A stretch of DNA of 15,254 bases from Proteobacteria bacterium UBA2383 (GCA_002343485.1 DDST01000037.1:1-15254), one strand, 5' to 3'; counted from the first letter of the stretch, positions 6,498 to 14,333 are shown. The notes: a model not told the origin generated them from the sequence alone. Program-made: numbers and translations.

Positions 6498-8288
6498 ATG
6501 CTGGAAGTGACAGAATCTGTTGCGAAGTATGAAACGCAAACGCCGCCGGTACGAAGCGGAGCCGAGATCGCTGTCGATGTGTTAAATGAACTCGGTGTCG
6601 AATACTTGTTCGGACATACCGGCGGCGCGGTGATTCCCTTGCACGCTGAATTAAATTCGCGGATGCGGCAGGGCCGCAAGACACCCCGCTTTGTGCTGTT
6701 CCGCCAAGAGGGTGGAGCAGGCCATGCCGCAGAAGGCTATGCCAGGGCAAGTGGCAAAACCGGGGTCGCGCTGGCGACTTCCGGGCCAGGCTCCACCAAC
6801 CTGGTCACCCCCATTGCTGACGCCTACAAGGATTCAGTGCCCTGTGTCTTTATCACAGGCCAAGTCCCCAGCAGCATGCTTGGCAAGGATGCTTTCCAGG
6901 AAGTGGACATGGTTGGCGTGACCCGCTCCATTTGCAAGCACAACTATCTGGTCAAAGATGCCGAAGAGTTGGCTGGGGTATTGCGCCAAGCCTTTTTCAT
7001 TGCAGGCAGCGGCCGGCCCGGACCGGTGGTGGTGGATATTTGCAAGAACGCGTTTATTGGTCAATCAGCCTCCTCCTATCATCCGCTCCGGCTGCCACGC
7101 GGCTATCGCCCTCAGGCCGCTATGAGCCGGGTTGCTGCTGACCGCCTGCTTGCAGCATTGCAAACGGCAAAACGGCCTGTTGTCATGGGAGGGGGCGGCG
7201 TTATCAGCGCCGGCGCCTATCAGGCACTGCGTCAGTTCGTGGATCGCTATCAATTGCCGGTCACTCTGACATTCATGGGGCTGGGTGCGATCAATCACGA
7301 TCATCCCCTGTTCCTTGGCATGCCCGGTATGCACGGCACGGTCGCCGCTAACCGGGCGCTACGCGAGGCGGATTTCATTCTGAGTATCGGCGCCCGTTTC
7401 GATGATCGAGTCGCCGTTCGCGAGTTCGGTGAGGGAAAGACCATTGCCCATGTTGATATTGATGCGACCGAGATCGGTAAGGCCGTTGTGGCCGATTATC
7501 CCTTGCGCGCTAATGCCCAGGATTTTCTGAGTTATGCCAATGAGCTTGATTCTAGCAGTGGTAAAATTGAAGAGTGGCTGGACCGGTTAGGGGCGTGGAA
7601 GCGGGAGTACGCACCGGCTTACCGGACGAGTGAAAACTTTATCAAGCCCCAGCAGTTTATCAAGGAGTTGTCCCGGCTGACAGAACGGACGAGTATCGTC
7701 GTCACCGGCGTCGGTCAGCACCAGATGTGGTCCGCCCTTTTTTACAACTACCAGGAACCGCGTCAGTGGATCAGTTCAGGTGGACTGGGTACCATGGGTT
7801 TTGGTTTGCCTGCAGCCATCGGCGCCTGTTACGCTCGCCCCGACAAAACCGTGCTGTGCATCGATGGCGACGGTAGTTTCCAGATGAATCTCCAGGAACT
7901 GGCCACGGTGGCTGCAAACCGGATCCCGGTCAAGGTATTCATCCTGAATAACGGCTTCCTGGGTATGGTCCGGCAATGGGAAGACATGTTCAATCAAGGC
8001 CATCATTACGAGACCTGCCTGGCACGAACTACCCAGTGCGATCCGGCGTGTATCGACAGCCGGGAATGCCGGACACCCAATCCTAACTATTTAAATCTAG
8101 GAAAAGTGTTCCCTGGTATTGAAACGGTGCGGATCAGCCGTCCCGGCGAAATGCAAGCCGGTATCGAGCGAGCGTTGGACCATGATGGGCCATGCGTGGT
8201 CGACGTCTGGATCGATCGCACTGAGGATGTCAAGCCAATGATTCCGCCCGGTGGAACCTTGGCCGATATTATTCACGATCCCGGTTGA
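6498..8288 (+). CDS. ilvB: Acetolactate synthase large subunit with cysteine-rich insertion
   Basis: This enzyme is a thiamine-diphosphate (ThDP) enzyme that condenses two pyruvates to acetolactate, or pyruvate with 2-ketobutyrate, as the first shared step of valine, leucine and isoleucine synthesis. The 596 residues are close to normal. Seen are the catalytic Glu71, the family segments ATSGPGSTNLVTPIADAY, ITGQVPSSMLGKDAFQE and GARFDDRV, the GQHQMW and SSGGLGTMGFGLPAAIG segments, and the ThDP/Mg motif GDG (457-459)...NN (484-485). The Trp of GMVRQW is retained. After that point about 25 extra residues carry Cys507, Cys514, Cys518 and Cys524. The glutamate context is RQEGGAGH rather than the usual RHEQGAAH. 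ATG 6498 has AAAAGG 8 bases upstream; longer versions would need a TTG at 6441 with no ribosome site. No small regulatory subunit gene follows, which is unusual. It could equally be called ilvI. Confidence 0.88.
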   Translation: MLEVTESVAKYETQTPPVRSGAEIAVDVLNELGVEYLFGHTGGAVIPLHAELNSRMRQGRKTPRFVLFRQEGGAGHAAEGYARASGKTGVALATSGPGSTNLVTPIADAYKDSVPCVFITGQVPSSMLGKDAFQEVDMVGVTRSICKHNYLVKDAEELAGVLRQAFFIAGSGRPGPVVVDICKNAFIGQSASSYHPLRLPRGYRPQAAMSRVAADRLLAALQTAKRPVVMGGGGVISAGAYQALRQFVDRYQLPVTLTFMGLGAINHDHPLFLGMPGMHGTVAANRALREADFILSIGARFDDRVAVREFGEGKTIAHVDIDATEIGKAVVADYPLRANAQDFLSYANELDSSSGKIEEWLDRLGAWKREYAPAYRTSENFIKPQQFIKELSRLTERTSIVVTGVGQHQMWSALFYNYQEPRQWISSGGLGTMGFGLPAAIGACYARPDKTVLCIDGDGSFQMNLQELATVAANRIPVKVFILNNGFLGMVRQWEDMFNQGHHYETCLARTTQCDPACIDSRECRTPNPNYLNLGKVFPGIETVRISRPGEMQAGIERALDHDGPCVVDVWIDRTEDVKPMIPPGGTLADIIHDPG

Positions 8289-8341
8289 GCCTGGCGTCAT
8301 CGCCTGCCCGGCGTCTAGCCTATGACCTGATTGGAGTCCGT

Positions 8342-8980
8342 GTGAAGCGATTGTTTCTATTGTATCCGCTGTTGCTACTGGTCATTTTGACCAGTCCCGC
8401 CCAAACCGAAACCCGCTATGCGACGGATGACTTCACGGTTCCCATTCGCAGAGGCACCTCCACAGGACACAAGATCCTGCGTATGGTCTCCAGCGGTACG
8501 CCACTGGAGATTCTGCAAACCGGTGATGAAGGCTATACCAAGGTTAAAACTCCAGAAGGAACGGTTGGCTGGATTTTGACGCGCTACTTAATGGATCAGC
8601 CTCCCACCCGCGATCAAGTGGCGCAACTTGAAAAGCGTCTTGCCACTCTTGAAAGTGAAAACCAGACCTTAAAAGGTGAAAAAGAAGCGCTGGAAACTAT
8701 CCGCAACGATTTAGCCCATTGCAGCGAGGAATTGGCGGAGGTCCGTCGTGCTGCCTCACAAACGCTGGCTATCGAAGAAGAGAATGTTCAATTACACCAG
8801 GAAGTCGCGGCCGTGCGCGAACAGCTCCAGCAATTCGAGGCGGAAACCTCCACCCTGCGCGATGAATCCAGCCGCAACTGGTTTATCGCTGGCGCAGGGA
8901 TCGCCTTAGGCAGCTTGGTCTTCGGTCTCGTCATCCCGCATATTCCTTGGCGCCGCCGCCGCCGCTGGGATCAATTTTGA
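8342..8980 (+). CDS. ygiM: YgiM-like SH3 domain membrane protein (TIGR04211 type)
   Basis: A 212-residue protein with an N-terminal signal sequence (KRLFLLYPLLLLVILTSPA) and a bacterial SH3 domain at about 25-82 (VPIRRGTSTGHKILRMVSSG...GTVGWILTRYL). A long charged coiled coil runs from about 90 to 170. A C-terminal membrane helix (about 179-200) ends in the basic tail WRRRRRW. This order and length match E. coli YgiM and the gammaproteobacterial TIGR04211 family. The SH3 domain would face the periplasm, and its ligand is not established. The longest frame begins at a TTG (8285) overlapping the previous stop. The GTG at 8342 is preferred because GGAG (8333-8336) lies 5 bases upstream and because it places the signal peptide at the very N-terminus. 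It follows the acetolactate synthase gene by 53 bases. Confidence 0.85.
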   Translation: MKRLFLLYPLLLLVILTSPAQTETRYATDDFTVPIRRGTSTGHKILRMVSSGTPLEILQTGDEGYTKVKTPEGTVGWILTRYLMDQPPTRDQVAQLEKRLATLESENQTLKGEKEALETIRNDLAHCSEELAEVRRAASQTLAIEEENVQLHQEVAAVREQLQQFEAETSTLRDESSRNWFIAGAGIALGSLVFGLVIPHIPWRRRRRWDQF

Positions 8981-9000
8981 GAGATTGTAGAAACAATCTT
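8981..9000 (+). terminator. Short hairpin after the SH3 gene
   Basis: AGATTGT (8982-8988) and ACAATCT (8993-8999) form a perfect 7-base stem with the tetraloop AGAA, extendable by a G-U pair (8981/9000). It starts directly after the stop codon at 8980 and ends about 20 bases before the next ATG. There is no T-run, so it may be a weak terminator or an mRNA end-stabiliser rather than a strong stop. Confidence 0.4.
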
Positions 9001-9020
9001 CAATAACATGAATTGGTAAA

Positions 9021-9803
9021 ATGGGATTTAAAATTGCTACTTGGAATATCAACTCCCTAAAGGTGCGTTTACCGCAAGTGCTGGACTGGTTAGCGCAGAG
9101 CCAACCAAACCTGCTGGCCTTACAGGAAACCAAGTTGATCGATGCCGATTTTCCCGCCCTGGATATCGCCAATGCTGGCTATCAATCGGTATTTGCCGGG
9201 CAGAAGACGTATAACGGCGTGGCAATTCTCAGCCAGCTACCCCCTAACGATATCGTCACTGATCTGCCAGGAATGAACGATCCACAACGACGGGTGCTGG
9301 GCGCGACAATTGGCAATCTGCGTGTTCTCAATCTCTATATCCCTAATGGTCAATCGGTCGGTTCCGACAAATACATCTATAAGCTAGCCTGGTTGGAAAA
9401 CCTCCTCTCCTGGCTGGAAACCGAACTGGCGAACCACCCCCGGCTGGTGCTACTGGGCGATTTCAACATCGCCCCGGAAGACCGTGACGTTCACGATCCG
9501 GTCGCCTGGGCTGGACACGTGCTGTGCAGCGCGCCTGAACGGGCCGCGTTCCAACGATTGCTGGGTTTGGGATTGAGAGATGCCTTCCGCCTGTTCCCGC
9601 AGGAAGCTCACAGCTTCAGTTGGTGGGATTACCGCGCTGCCGCCTTCCGCCGTAACCTTGGGCTGCGCATCGATCATATTCTGGCCAGCCCGGCACTGGC
9701 GGTAGACTGTATCGCCTGTTGGGTTGATAAAGCCCCACGCCGGTTAGAACGTCCTTCCGATCATGCCCCTGTAATTGCCGAGTTCAACACCTCTGATTCC
9801 TGA
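9021..9803 (+). CDS. xthA: Exodeoxyribonuclease III
   Basis: This is the main AP endonuclease/3'-5' exonuclease of base-excision repair. It cuts DNA 5' of abasic sites and cleans blocked 3' ends, in the cytoplasm and with a divalent metal. The protein is 260 residues long, close to E. coli XthA (268). Visible family motifs are WNINSLK at the N-terminus, metal-binding Glu36 in LQETK, the YIPNG segment, GDFN (146-149, with Asp147 and Asn149), RIDHIL, and the C-terminal SDHAPV with catalytic His248. The ATG at 9021 aligns with the family start although only a weak GGTAA precedes it. Its stop lies 4 bases before the rfbB start, so the two are probably co-translated. Confidence 0.93.
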   Translation: MGFKIATWNINSLKVRLPQVLDWLAQSQPNLLALQETKLIDADFPALDIANAGYQSVFAGQKTYNGVAILSQLPPNDIVTDLPGMNDPQRRVLGATIGNLRVLNLYIPNGQSVGSDKYIYKLAWLENLLSWLETELANHPRLVLLGDFNIAPEDRDVHDPVAWAGHVLCSAPERAAFQRLLGLGLRDAFRLFPQEAHSFSWWDYRAAAFRRNLGLRIDHILASPALAVDCIACWVDKAPRRLERPSDHAPVIAEFNTSDS

Positions 9804-9807
9804 CCCT

Positions 9808-10851
9808 ATGAACCATCATCCCCGCAATATACTTGTCACCGGCGGCGCCGGTTTCATCGGCTGCAACTTTGTCCGCCACCTCCTGGCCAACGATCCAGAG
9901 GTCCACATCGTCAATCTCGATTTACTAACCTATGCTGGCTCGCTCGACAACGTGCGCGACCTGCCTGACCCTACCCGGCATGTCTTCATCCAAGGCGACA
10001 TTTGCGACCGGTCGATGACCGGCCGCTTGATGCGCGAACATCGGATCGACACCATCGCCCATTTCGCCGCCGAGAGTCATGTGGACCGCTCAATCACTGG
10101 GCCAGCGGCCTTCGTGCAGACTAACCTAGTGGGCACATTCACCCTCTTGGAAGCAGCGCGCTTGGCCTGGTTAGAGGAAAAAACCGTTAAATCCTGCCGG
10201 TTTCACCATATTTCAACCGACGAAGTTTACGGCACCCTCCAGCACGATGACCCGCCGTTCACTGAAACCACCTCTTATGCACCTAACTCGCCCTACTCTG
10301 CCTCCAAGGCCGGTTCTGATCATCTAGTGCGCGCCTATTTCCATACCTATGGCCTGCCGGTGGTCACCACCAACTGCTCCAATAATTACGGCCCTTTCCA
10401 GCACGGTGAGAAATTTATCCCGACAGTCATCCGTTCCTGCCTGCTGCAAAAACCAATTCCGGTGTATGGCGATGGCAGTAATATCCGTGACTGGCTCTAT
10501 GTCGAAGATCACTGCCGGGGCATCGAAACGGTCATCCGCCAAGGTCAGCCAGGCGAAACGTATAACATCGGTGGCTGCAACGAATGGGCGAATATCAATA
10601 TCACCCGGCTGATTTGCCAGTTACTCGATGAGCGCCATCCAGAACATGCCCCGCATGAGCGCTTGATTACCTTTGTCACCGACCGGCCCGGTCATGACTG
10701 GCGCTACGCCATCGACGCCAGCAAAATGGATCGGGAACTAGGCTGGCAACCGCTGGAAACTTTCCAAACCGGCATCGCTAAAACCGTAGATTGGTATTTG
10801 GAACAATACGCTGCCGATCCTGCTTGGGGCGGTATGGCTGATGAATCGTGA
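9808..10851 (+). CDS. rfbB: dTDP-glucose 4,6-dehydratase
   Basis: This enzyme converts dTDP-glucose to dTDP-4-keto-6-deoxyglucose with bound NAD, the second step toward dTDP-rhamnose and related sugars of lipopolysaccharide. The 347 residues are typical. It is an extended short-chain dehydrogenase with the Rossmann motif TGGAGFIG (11-18), the catalytic Thr137-Asp138-Glu139 in STDEVYG and the YxxxK pair Tyr163/Lys167. RDWLYVEDHC and RPGHDWRY are family segments. The longest frame begins at a TTG (9775) inside xthA. The ATG at 9808 fits the family N-terminus and follows the xthA stop by 4 bases. No clear ribosome site is seen, consistent with coupling. The usual partners rfbA, rfbC and rfbD are absent here, so the rest of the pathway must be encoded elsewhere. 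Confidence 0.92.
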   Translation: MNHHPRNILVTGGAGFIGCNFVRHLLANDPEVHIVNLDLLTYAGSLDNVRDLPDPTRHVFIQGDICDRSMTGRLMREHRIDTIAHFAAESHVDRSITGPAAFVQTNLVGTFTLLEAARLAWLEEKTVKSCRFHHISTDEVYGTLQHDDPPFTETTSYAPNSPYSASKAGSDHLVRAYFHTYGLPVVTTNCSNNYGPFQHGEKFIPTVIRSCLLQKPIPVYGDGSNIRDWLYVEDHCRGIETVIRQGQPGETYNIGGCNEWANINITRLICQLLDERHPEHAPHERLITFVTDRPGHDWRYAIDASKMDRELGWQPLETFQTGIAKTVDWYLEQYAADPAWGGMADES

Positions 10852-10896
10852 ACATGTATGGCAAGAACCTGTCTGGGCGATAGCGTTTTGATACGG

Positions 10897-10921
10897 CTCC
10901 TTAATCGGACTCCTTAAATCG
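10897..10921. repeat. Short tandem direct repeat upstream of the HD-GYP gene
   Basis: CTCCTTAATCG (10897-10907) recurs as CTCCTTAAATCG (10910-10921), a 13-base period with one inserted A. It lies about 45-70 bases upstream of a TATAAT hexamer, where an activator site could sit. It may also be chance. Confidence 0.3.
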
Positions 10922-10965
10922 ATAGTGAGGATTTCCGGCATGCCGCCATGGGCCACAGTTATCTC

Positions 10966-10971
10966 TATAAT
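10966..10971 (+). promoter_or_regulatory. Candidate -10 element for the HD-GYP gene
   Basis: A perfect TATAAT lies 48 bases before the ATG at 11020. No good -35 hexamer is present 16-18 bases upstream (the bases there are GC-rich), so an activator or an alternative contact would be needed. The gap 10852-11019 otherwise holds only the short direct repeat, and no terminator after rfbB is visible. Confidence 0.4.
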
Positions 10972-11019
10972 ACGAAAGACCCGTTGACCCTGTCCGGCTT
11001 GAAAAAGTAAGGAGCGACC

Positions 11020-12672
11020 ATGCAACCCTCTCACTCCAGTGATTTGCTGCAACGCCTGGAGCATCTCAACCGCATCGGCATCGCATTATCCAAGGAACGG
11101 GATACGCTAAAGTTACTGGACATCATCCTGATCGCCGCCAAGCGTCTGCTGAACGCGGATGGCGGCACACTATACCGGCTGGTGGAAGAGCAAGGCCGCC
11201 AGCAGCTTCGTTTTGATGTGATCTATAATGATTCGTTGCAGATCCACATGGGCGGCGCCACAGGCACGGATTTCCCTAAAGATTTTCCCCGTTTTATTCC
11301 GCTCTATAACGCCTCCGGCCAACCCAATACCGGCATGGTGGTCACTTACGCCGTACTGCACAATACCACGGTGGTCGTCGACGATGCTTACGCGGAACAG
11401 AATTTCGATTTTTCTGGAACCCATCGCTTTGATCAGCGCACTGGCTACTGCTCCCGCTCTTTCCTGACGGTGCCGATGAAGAACCATGAAGAAGAGATCA
11501 TCGGTGTCTTTCAACTTATCAACGCCCTCGATCCGGAAACCGGACAGGTACAAACCTTCTCACCCGCTGACCGGCAACTCGCAGAATCACTGGCATCTCA
11601 GGCTGCCATTGCCTTAACTAACCAGCAACTGATCAAGCAGCTTGAGAAGCTGTTCGAAGCGCTAATCGCACTGATCAACACCGCCATCGATCACAAATCC
11701 CCCTACACCGGCGGTCACTGCCAGCGGGTGCCGATCCTAACGATGATGATCGCCGAGGCGACTCAACGCTCCGAGCAAGGCCGGCTTAAGGATTTTCGCC
11801 CTACCGCAGAAGAATTATACGAACTCAAGATTGCTGGACTCTTGCACGATTGCGGTAAGATCACGACTCCCGTGCATGTCGTAGATAAAGCAACCAAACT
11901 GGAGACCTTGTTTGACCGCATTCATTTGGTGGACACCCGCTTTGAGGTACTCAAACGCGATGCCGAAATCGAGTTGTTAAAAGGGAAATTAGCGGCGTTA
12001 GAACGTCGTGATTCAGCGGCTATTCCTCTATTGGAGCAACAATTCCGCAACCGGTTGACTGAATTAGATGAGGATCGCTCCTTTGTGCGTCACAGCAATA
12101 TCGGCAGTGAATTCATGGATACCGCAGCTCAGGAGCGAATTCGGCGCATTGCAACCCGGCAGCACTGGATAGGCCCCGACGGTCAGGAGCACGACTTTCT
12201 GTCCGAGGATGAAGTGCATAACTTGTGCATTGCCAAAGGCACCCTAAATCCGGAAGAACGCATCATTATCGAAGAACATGTAGCGCTCACCATGAGGATG
12301 TTGAATCAACTGCCTTGGCCCAAACACTTACGCAATGTTGCTGAATACGCAGGTAGCCATCATGAAAAACTCGACGGTCGTGGCTATCACCGGGGTCTGG
12401 ATGAATCAGCGTTGTCGCTACCGGCGCGCATTATCTGTCTGGCTGATGTATTCGAAGCACTGACCGCCCGCGACCGCCCTTACAAACCAGGAAAGAGGAT
12501 GAGCGAGGTATTGACCATTCTTGGCCGGATGGTGCAGGACCACCAGATCGACGCCGATTTGTTTGATGTGTTCGTTCGCGAAGGTATCTGGCAGGACTAT
12601 GCCCGAGAGCATATGCAACCGGAACAGATCGATACGGTAGACGTCAATCAGATTCCAGGTTATACCCCTTAA
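11020..12672 (+). CDS. GAF/HD-GYP domain protein, probable cyclic-di-GMP phosphodiesterase
   Basis: A 550-residue cytoplasmic signalling protein. Residues about 25-200 form a GAF sensor domain (LLDIILIAAKRLLNADGGTLYRL at its start, RSFLTVPMKN...GVFQLINA near its end). The rest is an HD-GYP-type phosphohydrolase, a family that degrades cyclic di-GMP. Putative metal ligands are kept: His233 (GHCQRV), His276-Asp277 with Lys280 (HDCGK), His420, His447-His448 and Asp476 (ADVFEALTARDRPY). Two things are odd. The GYP signature reads HHEKLDGRGYH, with His in place of Pro. About 170 residues separate HD from HH, against roughly 60-70 in standard members, so about 100 residues are inserted (near 291-400, partly charged and helical). 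Enzyme activity is therefore likely but not certain. ATG 11020 has an excellent TAAGGAG (11008-11014) 5 bases upstream. Confidence 0.85.
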   Translation: MQPSHSSDLLQRLEHLNRIGIALSKERDTLKLLDIILIAAKRLLNADGGTLYRLVEEQGRQQLRFDVIYNDSLQIHMGGATGTDFPKDFPRFIPLYNASGQPNTGMVVTYAVLHNTTVVVDDAYAEQNFDFSGTHRFDQRTGYCSRSFLTVPMKNHEEEIIGVFQLINALDPETGQVQTFSPADRQLAESLASQAAIALTNQQLIKQLEKLFEALIALINTAIDHKSPYTGGHCQRVPILTMMIAEATQRSEQGRLKDFRPTAEELYELKIAGLLHDCGKITTPVHVVDKATKLETLFDRIHLVDTRFEVLKRDAEIELLKGKLAALERRDSAAIPLLEQQFRNRLTELDEDRSFVRHSNIGSEFMDTAAQERIRRIATRQHWIGPDGQEHDFLSEDEVHNLCIAKGTLNPEERIIIEEHVALTMRMLNQLPWPKHLRNVAEYAGSHHEKLDGRGYHRGLDESALSLPARIICLADVFEALTARDRPYKPGKRMSEVLTILGRMVQDHQIDADLFDVFVREGIWQDYAREHMQPEQIDTVDVNQIPGYTP

Positions 12673-12689
12673 AAATCAGAAAACCTGAG

Positions 12690-13001
12690 ATGCAATCTAT
12701 TATAAAGCGCCATTCTTGAGCATGGCTGACTGAGCAGATCAAACAAATCCCATTATTGCGAGGACTTGCAGAGACATATCTTAAACCAACCCCGAACGCT
12801 CATCGCATGCTAGCCTTAGCATCCAGAGAAGATAATCATCTCTGAAAGATGCGTTCTGGGATCATCTAGCCCTGGGTAACAATTTGGAATTAGCCATCGA
12901 ACAACTGCGGCGCGCCAAGGAAAAACGGTCGCGGCTGGGAGGCCCGGCTGAACCATCAGTAGTGGCCCGATACCATCGGCCACGCCTTGGAGGATATGAT
13001 C
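12690..13001 (+). pseudogene. Probable frameshifted gene remnant
   Basis: The gap between two genes contains protein-like sequence split over two frames. From ATG 12690 the first frame has an early TGA (12717-12719), then reads AWLTEQIKQIPLLRGLAETY... until a TGA at 12843. The next frame (from 12836) continues with LKDAFWDHLALGNNLELAIE and an amphipathic, Arg/Lys-rich helix to about 12968. The first frame then resumes with DTIGHALEDMI, up to the start of the next gene. The composition resembles one continuous helical protein of about 100 residues broken by a stop and two compensating frameshifts. I do not recognise the family. It could instead be chance open sequence or contain sequencing errors. 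A 6-base stem-loop (CAGAGA/TCTCTG) lies near 12823-12843. Confidence 0.4.
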
Positions 13002-14333
13002 ATGCGCTATCGATTTTTCCTAGTGATTTTCAGCATTTTCCTATGGGCGCTGCCTGCGCTAGCGAGTAAACCGATTTCAGATGAATTCGCTATACCGCTG
13101 CAAGCGGCTTCCCAACGCCCCACGGCACGCAGTTCTGGCCGGGTACGCACGATTAAGGATGAACTCACCAGGGAACCAGCATTCCGGGCCAAAACAGCAC
13201 AAGCAGCAATCATCACTGCGATTAATCAAGACACTGCTGGTTGTTGGATGATTCGTTTTGGCAGCGGGTTTGGATGGGTTACTGCGGGCAACGTCCGCTA
13301 TCCCGCCTCTGAAAATCCGGTCGCACTGCATCGATCCCAGCAGGAAGCCCGCTTCAAAGCCTTCACCGATGCCCGCACTCGACTGTCCAGCTGTTTACAG
13401 ACTCTGTCGCCGGAAGCCCGGCGGCGCGTTGCGGAACACCTGGAACAGGATGACGCTATTCGGCTGGCGCTGATCAATCTAGCGACTAACGATACGGAAA
13501 AATGGGAACAAGCGCTGCGCATTCTGGCGCGTGGTTTCGTCGCGTATTCAGTTGAGGAAGATACAACTAAACGCTCGATCCAGGTAAATCTGGTCACCAC
13601 CCCAAAGACCGCCACCCAACTAACCCGCCCTGCTGCAAACGCCATTGAAGCAACCTCAATTCAAGAAGGTCTGCGGCAATTGCTTGCCGAAATCCAGGCC
13701 GGTCTGATTCCGCCTGCCGGCAACCAGTTGATCGTGGTGAATGCTTCCGGTGAACTGACACTGGTCGGTTATGCCATTAACCTCATTGGCATACACCCAG
13801 ATCCGGCTGCTCAGGACAAGCTACGCATTGATGCCGAGAAAATCGCCACGGCCCGCGCCACAGAAGCACTCGTCGGTCTAGCCACTGGCGACGAGACACG
13901 ATGGCAGAGCAGCCTGGATGAAATCAGCCAGGATGAGATTCGAGCTGCCACCCATGGTTATGACAACAATGAACCGAGTGCACGCCGTTTCACGCAAATT
14001 CGCGATTTAGCTATGGCCTCGGCCAAGGACGATCCAGGTCTACAAATCCTGCGTGAAGGCAACCTGCCATCATCGGCGGCCATTAAGCGCTTCAGCGGGA
14101 ATCATGTAGTGTCTGTGGCAGTAGTTTATACACCAACGACCAAGAAACCCGCACCCCTGCCTCCACAGAAGGCTAAACCCGCGATTGAAGCAGCCGTTGA
14201 TTCACCTTCGCTACCTGCCTCCGAGCAATCGCCCGGTAATTCGCCTGCTCCGCTCGTTCTTCCTGCCGCTGAATCTTCCAGTCTCCCAGCAACACCTGCT
14301 GTCGCGCCGCCTTCACCGGCGGAAGCCCGCTAA
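13002..14333 (+). CDS. Secreted protein: SH3-like plus duplicated LPP20-like domain
   Basis: A 443-residue exported protein of unknown function. A signal peptide (MRYRFFLVIFSIFLWALPALA) ends at an Ala-x-Ala site near residue 21. Residues about 25-100 look like a divergent SH3-like domain, ending GFGWVTAGNV. Two copies of an alpha/beta unit follow, about 110-207 and 268-385. Each starts with an alanine-rich helix (QEARFKAFTDARTRL; RIDAEKIATARATEALVGL) and ends with a beta-strand (IQVNLVTTP; VSVAVVYTP), a pattern like the LPP20-type domain of bacterial envelope proteins. The tail (387-443) is rich in Pro, Ala and Ser and probably disordered. ATG 13002 is chosen because GGAGG (12989-12993) is 8 bases upstream, whereas ATG 12996 is too close to it. 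Its stop overlaps the stop of mutM. Confidence 0.75.
   Translation: MRYRFFLVIFSIFLWALPALASKPISDEFAIPLQAASQRPTARSSGRVRTIKDELTREPAFRAKTAQAAIITAINQDTAGCWMIRFGSGFGWVTAGNVRYPASENPVALHRSQQEARFKAFTDARTRLSSCLQTLSPEARRRVAEHLEQDDAIRLALINLATNDTEKWEQALRILARGFVAYSVEEDTTKRSIQVNLVTTPKTATQLTRPAANAIEATSIQEGLRQLLAEIQAGLIPPAGNQLIVVNASGELTLVGYAINLIGIHPDPAAQDKLRIDAEKIATARATEALVGLATGDETRWQSSLDEISQDEIRAATHGYDNNEPSARRFTQIRDLAMASAKDDPGLQILREGNLPSSAAIKRFSGNHVVSVAVVYTPTTKKPAPLPPQKAKPAIEAAVDSPSLPASEQSPGNSPAPLVLPAAESSSLPATPAVAPPSPAEAR

Noticed and set aside
9008..9019. Three-codon minigene (Met-Asn-Trp-stop) just before xthA
   Set aside because: No ribosome site of its own; such short runs arise easily by chance.
12884..13069. 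61-residue open frame read as an intact small gene
   Set aside because: It runs through the signal peptide of the next gene in another frame, and its start lies inside a longer broken frame; better explained as part of a gene remnant.
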